A stretch of 64,000 nt of DNA from Tatumella terrea (GCF_039523755.1 NZ_BAAAFX010000011.1:62001-126000), one strand, 5' to 3'. Shown: positions 36,973 through 45,848, counted from the stretch's first letter. The notes: a model not told the origin generated them from the letters alone. A program made the numbers and translations.

Positions 36973-37392
36973 CACAGTGGCGGGTCTGGCGGGGAATGCC
37001 GTCAGGCCCGCGCGCCGCAGCGAGCGTTGTGGGTATGATTCCGGATATCCGTTGAATCATATCACTCCGGGTGAAATATTCTGATAATTAACGGCCAGAG
37101 AATTTCTAATTACGGATATTATCGGTTTTAATGAAATAATCATGCCGTTTATTTTCTTTCTATGACAATATTTAATCATCTTTCCTTTTTTTTGTTTCCG
37201 TATAATTCTTAATTATCCGCTAAATATATTTGTTGCTTTCCTTATGAATCTTAAGAGGAATATTGCATTAAAATCCTCCTCAGGTATATTTCCTGTGCGC
37301 AAGTGATCACAGGGCGGCCGGTTGATAATTTACGGTGTCGTATATCCTTGCGTATTTCATATCTTAGGGATTTTTATAAAAAGGAATAATCT
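36973..37392. other. AT-rich region upstream of the microcin gene
   Basis: About 420 bp, strongly AT-rich from 37080. It must carry the microcin promoter. I find only very short frames: a 40-codon minus-strand frame (37057-37179, MIKYCHRKKINGMIISLKPI...) preceded by AAAGGAAAG, and plus-strand frames of 15-20 codons. None is a convincing immunity gene. AAGGAA at 37381-37386 is the ribosome-binding site for the peptide gene. Confidence 0.6.
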
Positions 37393-37614
37393 ATGAAAGA
37401 ACTAACACATGTTGAAGTGGAGTGCGTTTCCGGTGCTGGTGCTCTGGCAGACTCCCTGGGTAATATCGGTTCGACTCTCGGGGGGGCAATGAAGTTACTG
37501 GGTCTGAAGAATTCGGTAGAAAACGCCTCTGCCGTAGGAAGTAGCCTCGGACTGACTATCGAATCTGCCTACAGCTTTATTACCTCAGCGATTAAATTAT
37601 TACGCGATAAATAG
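37393..37614 (+). CDS. Class II microcin-type bacteriocin precursor (73 aa)
   Basis: Predicted secreted antibacterial peptide. Residues 1-15 (MKELTHVEVECVSGA) are a double-glycine-type leader: with cleavage after A15, L4, E8, V9, V12 and G14 fall at -12, -8, -7, -4 and -2, the positions recognised by C39 peptidase exporters. The MREx-type start and GA ending resemble microcin V and L leaders. The mature part, 58 residues (GALADSLGNIGSTLGG onward), is Gly/Ser/Ala-rich, has no cysteine, is close to neutral and ends in AIKLLRDK rather than the serine-rich siderophore-linked tail of class IIb microcins. An SLG...AMKLL / SLG...AIKLL pattern repeats in its two halves. AAGGAA precedes the ATG. The exporter genes follow directly. 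Target, activity and immunity are unknown. Confidence 0.8.
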   Translation: MKELTHVEVECVSGAGALADSLGNIGSTLGGAMKLLGLKNSVENASAVGSSLGLTIESAYSFITSAIKLLRDK

Positions 37615-37630
37615 TCACTGACTATACCCA

Positions 37631-37658
37631 AAGGTGCCAGGGAGCTGGCACCTTTTTT
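37631..37658 (+). terminator. Terminator/attenuator between microcin gene and exporter genes
   Basis: AGGTGCCAG-GGAG-CTGGCACCT followed by TTTTTT, a strong rho-independent hairpin 17 bp after the peptide stop. It should make peptide mRNA more abundant than exporter mRNA, which then depends on read-through. Confidence 0.9.
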
Positions 37659-37732
37659 AAGGGAAGGTGAAAAGGTCCGGGCATCCTCAGGGAATGACTC
37701 CGTCAGTGCTTAAGGTGATAGTGGAACCCATG

Positions 37733-39022
37733 GAAGGAAATTCGATTTTCAGGGAGGAGGCTCTCCGTCATCTGAGAACACAGTGGCTCGGTAAGGCATT
37801 GCTTATTTCAGCGTGTCCGGCCTGGCTGGTAATGCTTTTTTCTGTCTTCTTTTTTTCTGTCATTATCGGCGGGGTGTTATTGGGTGAATATACCCGCAGA
37901 GTCAATGTAACGGGCGAAATCATCTCTCAGAAACAGGCTATCACGATCTATGCTCCCTGGCAGGGCGTGATTTCCGGTAAATATTTTAATACCGGGCAAC
38001 GTGTCAGGAAAGGACAGCCTTTATATGAGATCGATGTCAGTAAAACTACCCTGAATGGTAATGTCAGCCTGCGTGGCGTGGAAGCCATTAAACAACAGTT
38101 GGTACTGATTGATGAAATTATAAAAACCATTAACCGTAATAAAATTTCCGCCAGGGAAAACCTTGAGCAACAGCTTAAGAAATATAAACAAGCCCATAAA
38201 GACTCTCTGGAATTAATGAGCAGTTCAACCCGCGGGCTGCAGGATATGAAAAAAAGCATGGGTAACTATGATGATTATCTGAAGCGGGGATTAATTAATA
38301 AAGAGCAGTTTAATAACCAGCGCTATTTATTCTACCAGCAGCAATCGGCATGGCAGAGTCTGAATACGCAGGCTATCCAGGAGAGTTTGCAGATCATCAA
38401 TCTGGAAACAGACATCGCTATGAAAGCGGCCGATTTTGATAATCAGTCAGCGGAGTATGCTTTGAAGCGCAGTGAGCTTGAACGCCAGCTGGCCGAGGTA
38501 AACGCCAGTGGCACCTTAATTATTAATGCCCCGGAAGACGGGACTATCGAAAACATGGTGTATACCGTGGGGCAGATGGTTTCAGGCGGGGACAGCCTGG
38601 CGCAGGTGATGCCGGCCGGAGACCCTGAATTTTCACTGATCCTCTGGCTGACGGACAGCAGCCTGCCGTATGTCTCTCCGGGGGATAGCGTGAATCTTCG
38701 TTTTGAAGCCTATCCTTTTGAAAAATTCGGGCAGTTCCCCGGAAAAATCAGGTCAGTCTCACAAATACCGGCCGGACAGAAAGAGCTGGCGATGTATAGC
38801 AGCAGCGTGCCCGGTGCCAGCCAGGGGATCACCCGGTCCTATTACAAGACGGTGGTGGCGCTTGAAAGCGGAGACTTCAGGTTTCAGGGAAAACCCATGA
38901 GCTGGTCTAACGGGATGAAAGCAGAGACCACGTTGTTCCTGGAAAGCCGGCCATTATATCAATGGATCCTGGCACCTTATTACGATATCAGGCGGAGTCT
39001 GAGCGGGCCTTTACATGAATAA
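37733..39022 (+). CDS. Microcin export membrane fusion protein, CvaA/HlyD family
   Basis: Periplasmic adaptor joining the inner-membrane ABC exporter to outer-membrane TolC. It has one N-terminal membrane helix (WLVMLFSVFFFSVIIGGVLL), the family GEYTRRVNVTGEI motif, half-lipoyl segments (APWQGVISGKYFNTGQRVRKGQPL and INAPEDGTIENMVYTVGQMV), a long coiled coil (about residues 90-260) with KRGLINKEQFNNQ, and the C-terminal LESRPLYQWILAPYYD shared with CvaA. I place the start at ATG 37733 (MEGNSIFREEALRH) because CvaA aligns from FREEAL; the frame is open from GTG 37667, and ATG 37694 with CAGGG is also possible. It overlaps the exporter gene by 8 bases. Confidence 0.88.
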   Translation, partial: EGNSIFREEALRHLRTQWLGKALLISACPAWLVMLFSVFFFSVIIGGVLLGEYTRRVNVTGEIISQKQAITIYAPWQGVISGKYFNTGQRVRKGQPLYEIDVSKTTLNGNVSLRGVEAIKQQLVLIDEIIKTINRNKISARENLEQQLKKYKQAHKDSLELMSSSTRGLQDMKKSMGNYDDYLKRGLINKEQFNNQRYLFYQQQSAWQSLNTQAIQESLQIINLETDIAMKAADFDNQSAEYALKRSELERQLAEVNASGTLIINAPEDGTIENMVYTVGQMVSGGDSLAQVMPAGDPEFSLILWLTDSSLPYVSPGDSVNLRFEAYPFEKFGQFPGKIRSVSQIPAGQKELAMYSSSVPGASQGITRSYYKTVVALESGDFRFQGKPMSWSNGMKAETTLFLESRPLYQWILAPYYDIRRSLSGPLHE

Positions 39023-41126
39023 TGAATTATTTAATGACATCATCCGGCGGATCCAGCTTTCCCCCTGGCGACGGGTCCCCCGGGTCCTGCAAACGGAGGC
39101 TTCTGAATGCGGGCTGGCGTGTCTGGTCATGGTGTGTCGTTACTTCGGGATGGACATCGACCTGCTCAATATGCGTCGTCGCTTTGGTATCTCTTCGCAT
39201 GGTGCCACCCTCGCCACGATCATTCATATCGCCGGGCAACTGTCCTTAAAAACGCGTCCTCTGTCGCTGGATATTGATGAAATCGGCCAGTTGAAAAGGC
39301 CCTGCCTGCTGCACTGGGATATGAGCCATTTTGTGGTGCTGGTGGCGGTGAGAAGGGGGCGTTTTATTATTCATGACCCGGCTTTCGGTCGCAGAGTTGT
39401 CGGCCTGACCGAAGTCTCCCGGCATTTCTCCGGGGTGGCGCTGGAAGTCTGGCCGGATAGTGAGTTTATTCCGGTCAAAGCCCGCTCAAAACTGAGCCTG
39501 CGATCACTGATGAAAAATATCAGCGGATTACCGGGTTTTCTGATCCGGATCTTCTGTTTATCGTTGCTGGTCGAAGCCGTCAATATACTGATCCCGATGG
39601 GCACTCAGCTGGTGATGGATCATGTCATTATTGCCCGGGATCATGATCTGCTCGGTCTGATCTGTCTCGGCCTGCTGACATTCATCCTGTTCCGTACCTT
39701 TATCAGCATGCTGCGGGCCTGGACATCGCTGGTCATGCAGTCACTGATTGATATTCAGTGGAAAACCGGACTGATGGACCACTTACTCCGGCTGCCGCTG
39801 GCTTACTTTGAAAAACGTAAACTCGGTGATATTCAGTCCCGGTTTTCATCGCTGGATATTATCCGCTCTACCCTGACCAGTAGCCTGGTGAGCGGGACTA
39901 TTGATGTTATCGTGTCCGTCGGTGTGTTCGTGATGATGCTGCTGTACGGTGGCTGGCTAATTTTTGTCGTGCTCGGTTTTACGCTGATCTATATGGTATT
40001 ACGTCTGTCGACTTATCAGCGCTATCGTCAGGCTCAGGAAGAGCATATTGTCAAAGAGGCCCGTGCCGGGTCGCATTTTATGGAGACGCTCTACGGGATC
40101 AGTACATTAAAGGTGCTGGGACTCACAGAAATGCGTTCCAGATTCTGGCTTAACCTGAATATTGATACGACAAACGCCGGTATCCGCATGACCCGTCTTG
40201 ATATGTTATTCGGCGGAGTTAACGCGCTGATCTCGACCCTCGATCAGGTGATTATCCTGTGGCTGGGAGCATCAATGGTGATTGACGGGCAGATGACGCT
40301 GGGCATGTTTGTGGCCTTTAATGCCTATCGCGGACAGTTTTCCGAACGGGCTTCGGCGCTGATAGACATGTTGTTGCAGTTAAGAATGCTGGCGTTACAT
40401 AACGACAGGATTGCCGATATTGTCCTGCATGATACCGAGGTGTTTCAGCCTGCCAGAAGGCTCTGCCCGCCAGAAGAAGCGGCCAGCCTGCAGGTAAGGG
40501 ATCTGGGCTACCAGTATGACAAACTGAGCCGGCCTGTGTTCTCTGGTGTCAGCTTTCTGGTCACCGCCGGGGAAAGTGTTGCCATCACGGGGCCTTCCGG
40601 TTCGGGTAAAACCACACTGATGAAAGTGATGAGCGGGTTACTGTCATCCGACACCGGCAGTGTCCTTTTTAACGGAATCGATATCAGCGGTGCCGGGCTG
40701 AATAATTATCGTGATTGCATTGCCTGTGTGTTGCAGGAAGATAAATTATTCGCCGGGTCCATTGCCGAAAATATTTCCAGCTTCAGTGAGCAGAGAGACC
40801 CGGATCGCATCATCTCCTGTGCGCAAAGCAGCCATATTCATGATGAAATTATGCAGATGCCGATGGGGTACGAAACACTGGTCAGTGAACTGGGAGGCAG
40901 TCTGTCCGGGGGCCAGAAACAACGTTTACTGATTGCCAGGGCCCTCTATCGCCGTCCGGCGATACTGTTCCTCGACGAAGCGACCAGCCATCTCGATCTC
41001 GACAATGAAGCCAGGGTCAATGCCTCTATCCGTGAATTAAAAATTACCCGTATTTTTATTGCCCATCGCCCGTCAACCATCGCCAGTGCTGACCGGGTGA
41101 TTGAGTTGTCACGCGCCGCCTCCTGA
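39015..41126 (+). CDS. Microcin ABC exporter with C39 leader peptidase, CvaB-like
   Basis: Peptidase-containing ABC transporter that removes the double-glycine leader and exports the peptide. The N-terminal C39 domain has an intact site: Q26 and C32 in LQTEASECGLACL, H105 in MSHFVVL and D121 in IIHDPAFG. Six membrane helices (about 170-440) follow, then the ATPase with Walker A GPSGSGKTT (526-534), signature LSGGQKQR (630-637), Walker B ILFLDEATS (650-658) and the switch IAHRPS. Length 703 is typical. It is translationally coupled to the fusion protein gene. With TolC encoded elsewhere this makes a complete type I export route for the peptide at 37393. Confidence 0.9.
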   Translation: MNNELFNDIIRRIQLSPWRRVPRVLQTEASECGLACLVMVCRYFGMDIDLLNMRRRFGISSHGATLATIIHIAGQLSLKTRPLSLDIDEIGQLKRPCLLHWDMSHFVVLVAVRRGRFIIHDPAFGRRVVGLTEVSRHFSGVALEVWPDSEFIPVKARSKLSLRSLMKNISGLPGFLIRIFCLSLLVEAVNILIPMGTQLVMDHVIIARDHDLLGLICLGLLTFILFRTFISMLRAWTSLVMQSLIDIQWKTGLMDHLLRLPLAYFEKRKLGDIQSRFSSLDIIRSTLTSSLVSGTIDVIVSVGVFVMMLLYGGWLIFVVLGFTLIYMVLRLSTYQRYRQAQEEHIVKEARAGSHFMETLYGISTLKVLGLTEMRSRFWLNLNIDTTNAGIRMTRLDMLFGGVNALISTLDQVIILWLGASMVIDGQMTLGMFVAFNAYRGQFSERASALIDMLLQLRMLALHNDRIADIVLHDTEVFQPARRLCPPEEAASLQVRDLGYQYDKLSRPVFSGVSFLVTAGESVAITGPSGSGKTTLMKVMSGLLSSDTGSVLFNGIDISGAGLNNYRDCIACVLQEDKLFAGSIAENISSFSEQRDPDRIISCAQSSHIHDEIMQMPMGYETLVSELGGSLSGGQKQRLLIARALYRRPAILFLDEATSHLDLDNEARVNASIRELKITRIFIAHRPSTIASADRVIELSRAAS

Positions 41127-41286
41127 ATCTCCGGGGTCTGTAAACGGCCCTGTCCCTCATAATTTACGATGAGTTATGAATTCTGCGTTTTTTTCAGGCA
41201 AGATAACGCCAGCAGTCGCAGGCCTATCGCTGCGCTGAACCGGGTCGCGGATATCACAGGATCCGGTATTTTCAGCAGGGGGAGAT

Positions 41287-41727
41287 ATGGAAATAACCAC
41301 AATATTCTGGTTCTGGGTAGCCATCGCCGCGATTTTTTCGCTGGCCGAACTGATGACGGTGACCTTCTTTGGTCTCTGGATGGCCATTGCCGCGATGGTG
41401 CCGGCGCTGATCGTGCTAATCGTTCCGGGGATATCCCTGGCGGGGCAGTTACTTATCTGGGTGGTGGCGTCATTGCTTTGTGCCTGGATCTGGGTTCGCT
41501 GGATCCGTAGTCCGCCCGAGAAGTACCTCGCGGAACCACTGGTGGGGCAGCAGGGGATTCTGGCGTCGGCATTGGTGCCGGGAGAAACCGGAAAACTGCT
41601 ACTGAGTAAACCGGTTCAGGGACGTCAGGAGTGGCCCTGTATCAGTGATGAAGCTTTACCCCGTCAGGCACGTGTGCAGGTGGTCGCGATGGCCGGCGAA
41701 GGACAGGTAAAGGTCGCAGTTATCTAA
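41287..41727 (+). CDS. NfeD-family membrane protein (SPFH partner)
   Basis: 146 residues: two or three N-terminal membrane helices (FWFWVAIAAIFSLAELMTVTFFGLWMAIAAM, GQLLIWVVASLLCAWIWV) and a C-terminal OB-fold NfeD domain (LVGQQGILASALVPGETGKLLL, GEGQVKVAV). NfeD proteins pair with the SPFH/stomatin-like protein encoded next to them and are thought to help membrane-protein quality control. GGGGGAG precedes the ATG. It lies 25 bp before its partner. Confidence 0.82.
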   Translation: MEITTIFWFWVAIAAIFSLAELMTVTFFGLWMAIAAMVPALIVLIVPGISLAGQLLIWVVASLLCAWIWVRWIRSPPEKYLAEPLVGQQGILASALVPGETGKLLLSKPVQGRQEWPCISDEALPRQARVQVVAMAGEGQVKVAVI

Positions 41728-41752
41728 GTTACTACATGAGGGAGGGGGCGCT

Positions 41753-42706
41753 ATGTCACCGGGACTGATTGCATCGGGTTTAATCATTATTTTACTGGCG
41801 ATTACGTTATTTAAATGCGTACGTATAGTTCCGCAGGCAGATCAGTGGATTGTGGAACGCCTGGGGAAATACCACAGTACCCTTAATCCGGGGCTGAATA
41901 TCCTGATCCCCTTTCTGGATGTCGTCGCCTATAAAATGTCGGCGAAAGATCAGATGTTTGAAGTAAAAGGTATCGAAGGGATCACCAAAGATAATGCGAC
42001 GGTGGGGGTCAATGCCATTTGCTTTATCCGTATTGCAGACCCGAATAAAGCCGCCTACGGCGTCGACAGTTACAGTGCTGCCGTGCAGAACCTGGTAATG
42101 ACCACCATCCGTAATGCGGTCGGGGGAATGAATCTGGACGATACGTTATCTAACCGTGATCAGCTGGCTATTACCTTGCGGGCGAATATGGAAGAGCAGA
42201 TGAATGACTGGGGGCTGATCCTGAGGACCGTTGATATTCAGGACATTACACCGTCAGATTCGATGCGTAAATCGATGGAACAACAGGCTGCCGCAGAGCG
42301 GGAGCGTAAAGCGACGGAAACCCGGGCCGAAGGGAATAAGAATGCGGCGATACGTGAAGCTGAAGGGAAAAAGCAGGCGATGATCCTGGATGCCGAAGCG
42401 AAGCTTGAAGCCTCCCGACGGGAAGCTGAGGCGATTGAAACGCTGGCTGCCGGACAGAAAAAAGCCACGGAACAACTGGCAAACGCGCTGAATGCCGCCG
42501 GAGGGCATGAGGCGATGTCATTCCAGCTGGCAAACAATTATGTGGCGACGCTTGGGGATCTTTCAAAAAGTAATAATACGAAGGTTGTCGCCATGCCAGC
42601 GGATCTGGCACAAGCCGTAGGGGGATTACTGAATGCCGGTGCGCTGATGTCCGTCGGTGCCGAAGCGGCGGCAGATACCCCGTCACGGAACCGACCCTCT
42701 TCCTGA
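41753..42706 (+). CDS. SPFH/Band 7 (stomatin/paraslipin-like) protein
   Basis: 317 residues: one N-terminal membrane helix (LIASGLIIILLAITLFKCV), the Band 7 domain (VPQADQWIVERLGKYHSTLNPGLNILIPF, QDITPSDSMRKSMEQQAAAERERKA) and a long charged coiled coil rich in REAEGKKQA-type repeats (about residues 185-245). Such proteins oligomerise into membrane microdomain scaffolds. It resembles QmcA in plan but only moderately in sequence, so it may be a paralogue rather than QmcA. GGGAGGGGG precedes the start. Confidence 0.85.
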   Translation: MSPGLIASGLIIILLAITLFKCVRIVPQADQWIVERLGKYHSTLNPGLNILIPFLDVVAYKMSAKDQMFEVKGIEGITKDNATVGVNAICFIRIADPNKAAYGVDSYSAAVQNLVMTTIRNAVGGMNLDDTLSNRDQLAITLRANMEEQMNDWGLILRTVDIQDITPSDSMRKSMEQQAAAERERKATETRAEGNKNAAIREAEGKKQAMILDAEAKLEASRREAEAIETLAAGQKKATEQLANALNAAGGHEAMSFQLANNYVATLGDLSKSNNTKVVAMPADLAQAVGGLLNAGALMSVGAEAAADTPSRNRPSS

Positions 42707-42711
42707 AAACA

Positions 42712-42733
42712 CACCGGCCCTTCAGGGCCGGTG
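42712..42733. terminator. Hairpin between convergent SPFH gene and mnmE
   Basis: CACCGGCCC-TTCA-GGGCCGGTG, nine perfect pairs, filling the 33-bp gap between convergent genes. An AAAA run on the left would act as the T-run for the minus strand. Confidence 0.7.
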
Positions 42734-42739
42734 TCGGGT

Positions 42740-44104
42740 TTATTTACCGATACAGAAGCTGGAGAAAATCCGGCCTAGCAGATCATCCGCAGTAAACTCT
42801 CCGGTAATTTCACTCAGCGCCAGTTGCGCCAGGCGTAATTCTTCGGCCAGCAGCTCTCCGGCCCGGGCATCCAGCAACTGCCCTCTGCCCTGCAGAAGGT
42901 GGGTCCCGGCCAGCTCCAGCGCCTCCAGGTGACGTCGTCTGGCAATAAAGCCGCCTTCCATATTGCCGGAAAAGCCCATGCTCTGTTTCAGATGCTCGCG
43001 CAGCGTATCGATCCCTCCTCCGGTCCTTGCCGACAAGCGGATTAACATATGGCCGGCCTCCGGTTCTGCCCCGGGAGACTCACCGGTGATATCGGCTTTG
43101 TTACGGATCACGGTCACCGGCAATGCTTCCGGCAGACGAGAGATAAAGTCCGGCCAGATATGCCGGGGATCGGTATCGGTGGTGGTGGTACCGTCAACCA
43201 TAAACAGGACATGGTCGGCCTGTTCAATCTCCTGCCATGCGCGCTCGATACCGATACGTTCCACTTCGTCGCTGGCTTCCCGCAACCCGGCCGTATCGAT
43301 GATATGCAGCGGCATACCATCAATGTGAATATGTTCACGTAACACATCGCGGGTGGTGCCGGCAATATCGGTCACAATCGCCGCTTCACGGCCCGCCAGC
43401 GCATTGAGCAGGCTGGATTTACCGGCATTCGGACGTCCGGCGATCACGACCTTCATTCCTTCGCGCAGCAGGCTTCCCTGGCGGGCTTCACTCCGTACTG
43501 CCTCCAGATCATCAATTACCCGGGCTAACTGCGCCTCAATTTTACCGTCAGAGAGAAAATCGATTTCTTCATCCGGGAAGTCGATAGCGGCTTCCACGTA
43601 AATACGCAGATGGGTCAGCGCTTCTACCAGCAGGTTCACCCGGGTAGAAAAGACGCCCTGTAACGAGTTCACCGCGGAGCGGGCCGCCTGTTCCGAACTG
43701 GCATCGATTAAATCGGCAATCGCTTCCGCCTGGGCAAGGTCCAGCTTATCGTTCAGGAACGCACGCTCGGAGAACTCACCGGGTCTTGCAATACGCACCC
43801 CCGGCAGTCCGGCAATGCGCTTCAGTAACAGATCCAGGATGACCGGGCCGCCGTGTCCCTGCAGTTCCAGAACATCTTCACCGGTGAAGGAATGGGGGCC
43901 GGGAAACCACAACGCAATGCCCTGATCCAGAACAGCACCCTCTGTGTCCAGGAAGGGGCGGTAATCTGCATAGCGGGGTTTCGGAAGTTTCCCCAGAATC
44001 TGTTGTGCGATGCCGGCGGCATGCGGGCCGGAAACTCGTAATATACCGACGCCTCCGCGGCCCGGGGGCGTTGCCTGGGCGACGATAGTATCGCTGTGGC
44101 TCAT
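42740..44104 (-). CDS. mnmE: tRNA modification GTPase MnmE (TrmE)
   Basis: With MnmG it adds the cmnm5 group to U34 of certain tRNAs. It has the N-terminal folate-binding domain (DTIVAQATPPGRGGVGILRVSG), G motifs GRPNAGKSSLLNAL, TDIAGTTRDV, DTAGLRE and RNKAD, and the C-terminal catalytic FCIGK. Length 454 equals E. coli. It lies downstream of yidC on the same strand. Confidence 0.97.
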   Translation of the reverse strand: MSHSDTIVAQATPPGRGGVGILRVSGPHAAGIAQQILGKLPKPRYADYRPFLDTEGAVLDQGIALWFPGPHSFTGEDVLELQGHGGPVILDLLLKRIAGLPGVRIARPGEFSERAFLNDKLDLAQAEAIADLIDASSEQAARSAVNSLQGVFSTRVNLLVEALTHLRIYVEAAIDFPDEEIDFLSDGKIEAQLARVIDDLEAVRSEARQGSLLREGMKVVIAGRPNAGKSSLLNALAGREAAIVTDIAGTTRDVLREHIHIDGMPLHIIDTAGLREASDEVERIGIERAWQEIEQADHVLFMVDGTTTTDTDPRHIWPDFISRLPEALPVTVIRNKADITGESPGAEPEAGHMLIRLSARTGGGIDTLREHLKQSMGFSGNMEGGFIARRRHLEALELAGTHLLQGRGQLLDARAGELLAEELRLAQLALSEITGEFTADDLLGRIFSSFCIGK

Positions 44105-44124
44105 AGCTGTTCTCTCTTTACCAA

Positions 44125-44151
44125 TAAAAAAAGGCGGTCAGATGACCGCCT
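44125..44151 (-). terminator. Terminator between yidC and mnmE
   Basis: AAGGCGGTCA-GAT-GACCGCCTT hairpin followed on the minus strand by TTTTTTT. It partly separates mnmE from the rpmH-yidC transcript although it lies only just upstream of the mnmE start. Confidence 0.8.
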
Positions 44152-44204
44152 TATCATATCCTGAGTTATCGGGATTTTCACGCAGCCAGGCTACGTGATA
44201 GCCA

Positions 44205-45848
44205 TCAGGCTTTTTTCTTACGACTGTGCAGACCGCGTTTTTCCAGACCACGATAAATCAGCTGCTGCTGGAGTATCGTCACCAGGTTACTCACGATGTA
44301 GTACAGCACCAGGCCTGACGGGAACCACAGGAAGAAGACCGTAAAGATGACCGGCATAAAGGTCATGATCTTCTGCTGCATCGGGTCAGTGACCGTCGTC
44401 GGCGACATCTTCTGGATGAAGAACATGGTCAGACCCATTAATACCGGCAGGATATAGTACGGATCCTGCGCGGACAGGTCGTGGATCCACAGAATGAACG
44501 GCGCGTGACGCAGTTCAATGGAACCCATCAGCATATAATACAGCGCCAGGAAGATAGGCATCTGGATAACCAGTGGCAGACACCCTCCCAGAGGGTTCAC
44601 TTTCTCTTCTTTGTACAGCGCCATCATTTCCTGACTGATACGCTGCTTATCATCACCCAGGCGCTCACGCATGGCCTGAATTTTGGGTTGCAGCATGCGC
44701 ATTTTCGCCATTGAGGTGTATTGCGCACGAGTCAGCGGGTACATGATACCACGGACAATAAAGGTGATAACGATAATGGAGAAGCCCCAGTTACCGATAA
44801 AGCTGTGGATAAATTTCAGCAGTTTGAACAGCGGCTGAGAAATAAACCATAACCACCCGTAATCCACGGTTAAGTCCAGGTGAGGAGAGATGGCTGCCAT
44901 CTCATCCTGCAGTTCCGGTCCGACCCACAGGGTCGCATTCAGGTCCTGCTGTGCACCTGCAGCGATAGTGACTGGCGCAGATTTGTATCCTACCGCAGCC
45001 AGGCCGTTAGCCGGAGCGCTGGTATACAGGGTATTACTGCCGGTAGTCCGCGGAACCCAGGCCGTCGCAAAGTACTGTTGTAACATGGCTACCCAGCCAT
45101 TATCAGTATTGACGTTCAGGTTCTCGTTATCAGCAATGGTATCGAACTTATATTTCTCATACTTTTCATTGCTGGTGGAGTACGCCGCGCCACGGAAGGT
45201 ATGCAACGCGAAGTTGTTGCTTCCGGTCTGGCGATCTTTTGGCAGCGCGATAGTCTGTTTCAGCTGACCAAACATGGAAACTTCCAGTGGCTGTGCTGAC
45301 GTATTATCGATGTGATAATCCACATCGACCGAGTAACCACCACGCTTGAAGACGAAGGTTTTGGTGTAAACCACGCCATTTTCACCGGTCCAGGTCAGAG
45401 GAACGCGCAGTTCGGTCTGGCCATCGGCTAACTGGTAGCTTTGCTGAGTCGCGGTGTATAAAGGACGGGCACCATTGGCAGGATTATCCGGACCGTTACG
45501 GCCGGTTAAACCACTTTGTGCCTGATACAGGAAGTCAGGAGACGTTTCCAGCAACTGGAAAGGCTTGGAAGAGCCCAGTTTGTCAGAGTAAGCCAGTAAT
45601 TGTGCCTGCTCTACATCACCGCCACGGGTATTAATCTCAACAGACAAGACGTCTGTCTTAACTGTAATCGTTTTGCCTTCACCACTGGCGGGGACGCCCT
45701 GGTTTGCAGCATCACCTGCGGTGCTGTTCGTATTCTGAGTGGTCTGAGTTTGCTGTGGCTGTGGATTGTGGTCCGTCTGCCAGGCTTGCCAGATCATAAA
45801 AGACACAAACAGAAAAGCGATGAAAAAAAGATTGCGTTGCGAATCCAT
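44205..45848 (-). CDS. yidC: Membrane protein insertase YidC
   Basis: Inserts and folds inner-membrane proteins, alone or with SecYEG. It has an N-terminal helix (RNLFFIAFLFVSFMIWQAW), a large periplasmic domain (residues about 60-340) and the conserved five-helix core (GWGLWFISQPL-type region, NWGFSIIVITFIVRGIMYPLT, PLGGCLPLVIQMPIFLALYYML) with a basic C terminus (RGLEKRGLHSRKKKA). Length 547 (E. coli 548). Confidence 0.97.
   Translation of the reverse strand: MDSQRNLFFIAFLFVSFMIWQAWQTDHNPQPQQTQTTQNTNSTAGDAANQGVPASGEGKTITVKTDVLSVEINTRGGDVEQAQLLAYSDKLGSSKPFQLLETSPDFLYQAQSGLTGRNGPDNPANGARPLYTATQQSYQLADGQTELRVPLTWTGENGVVYTKTFVFKRGGYSVDVDYHIDNTSAQPLEVSMFGQLKQTIALPKDRQTGSNNFALHTFRGAAYSTSNEKYEKYKFDTIADNENLNVNTDNGWVAMLQQYFATAWVPRTTGSNTLYTSAPANGLAAVGYKSAPVTIAAGAQQDLNATLWVGPELQDEMAAISPHLDLTVDYGWLWFISQPLFKLLKFIHSFIGNWGFSIIVITFIVRGIMYPLTRAQYTSMAKMRMLQPKIQAMRERLGDDKQRISQEMMALYKEEKVNPLGGCLPLVIQMPIFLALYYMLMGSIELRHAPFILWIHDLSAQDPYYILPVLMGLTMFFIQKMSPTTVTDPMQQKIMTFMPVIFTVFFLWFPSGLVLYYIVSNLVTILQQQLIYRGLEKRGLHSRKKKA

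Noticed and set aside
37057..37179. 40-codon minus-strand frame as microcin immunity gene
   Set aside because: Too short, weak membrane character and no family resemblance; kept only as a test candidate in the immunity finding.
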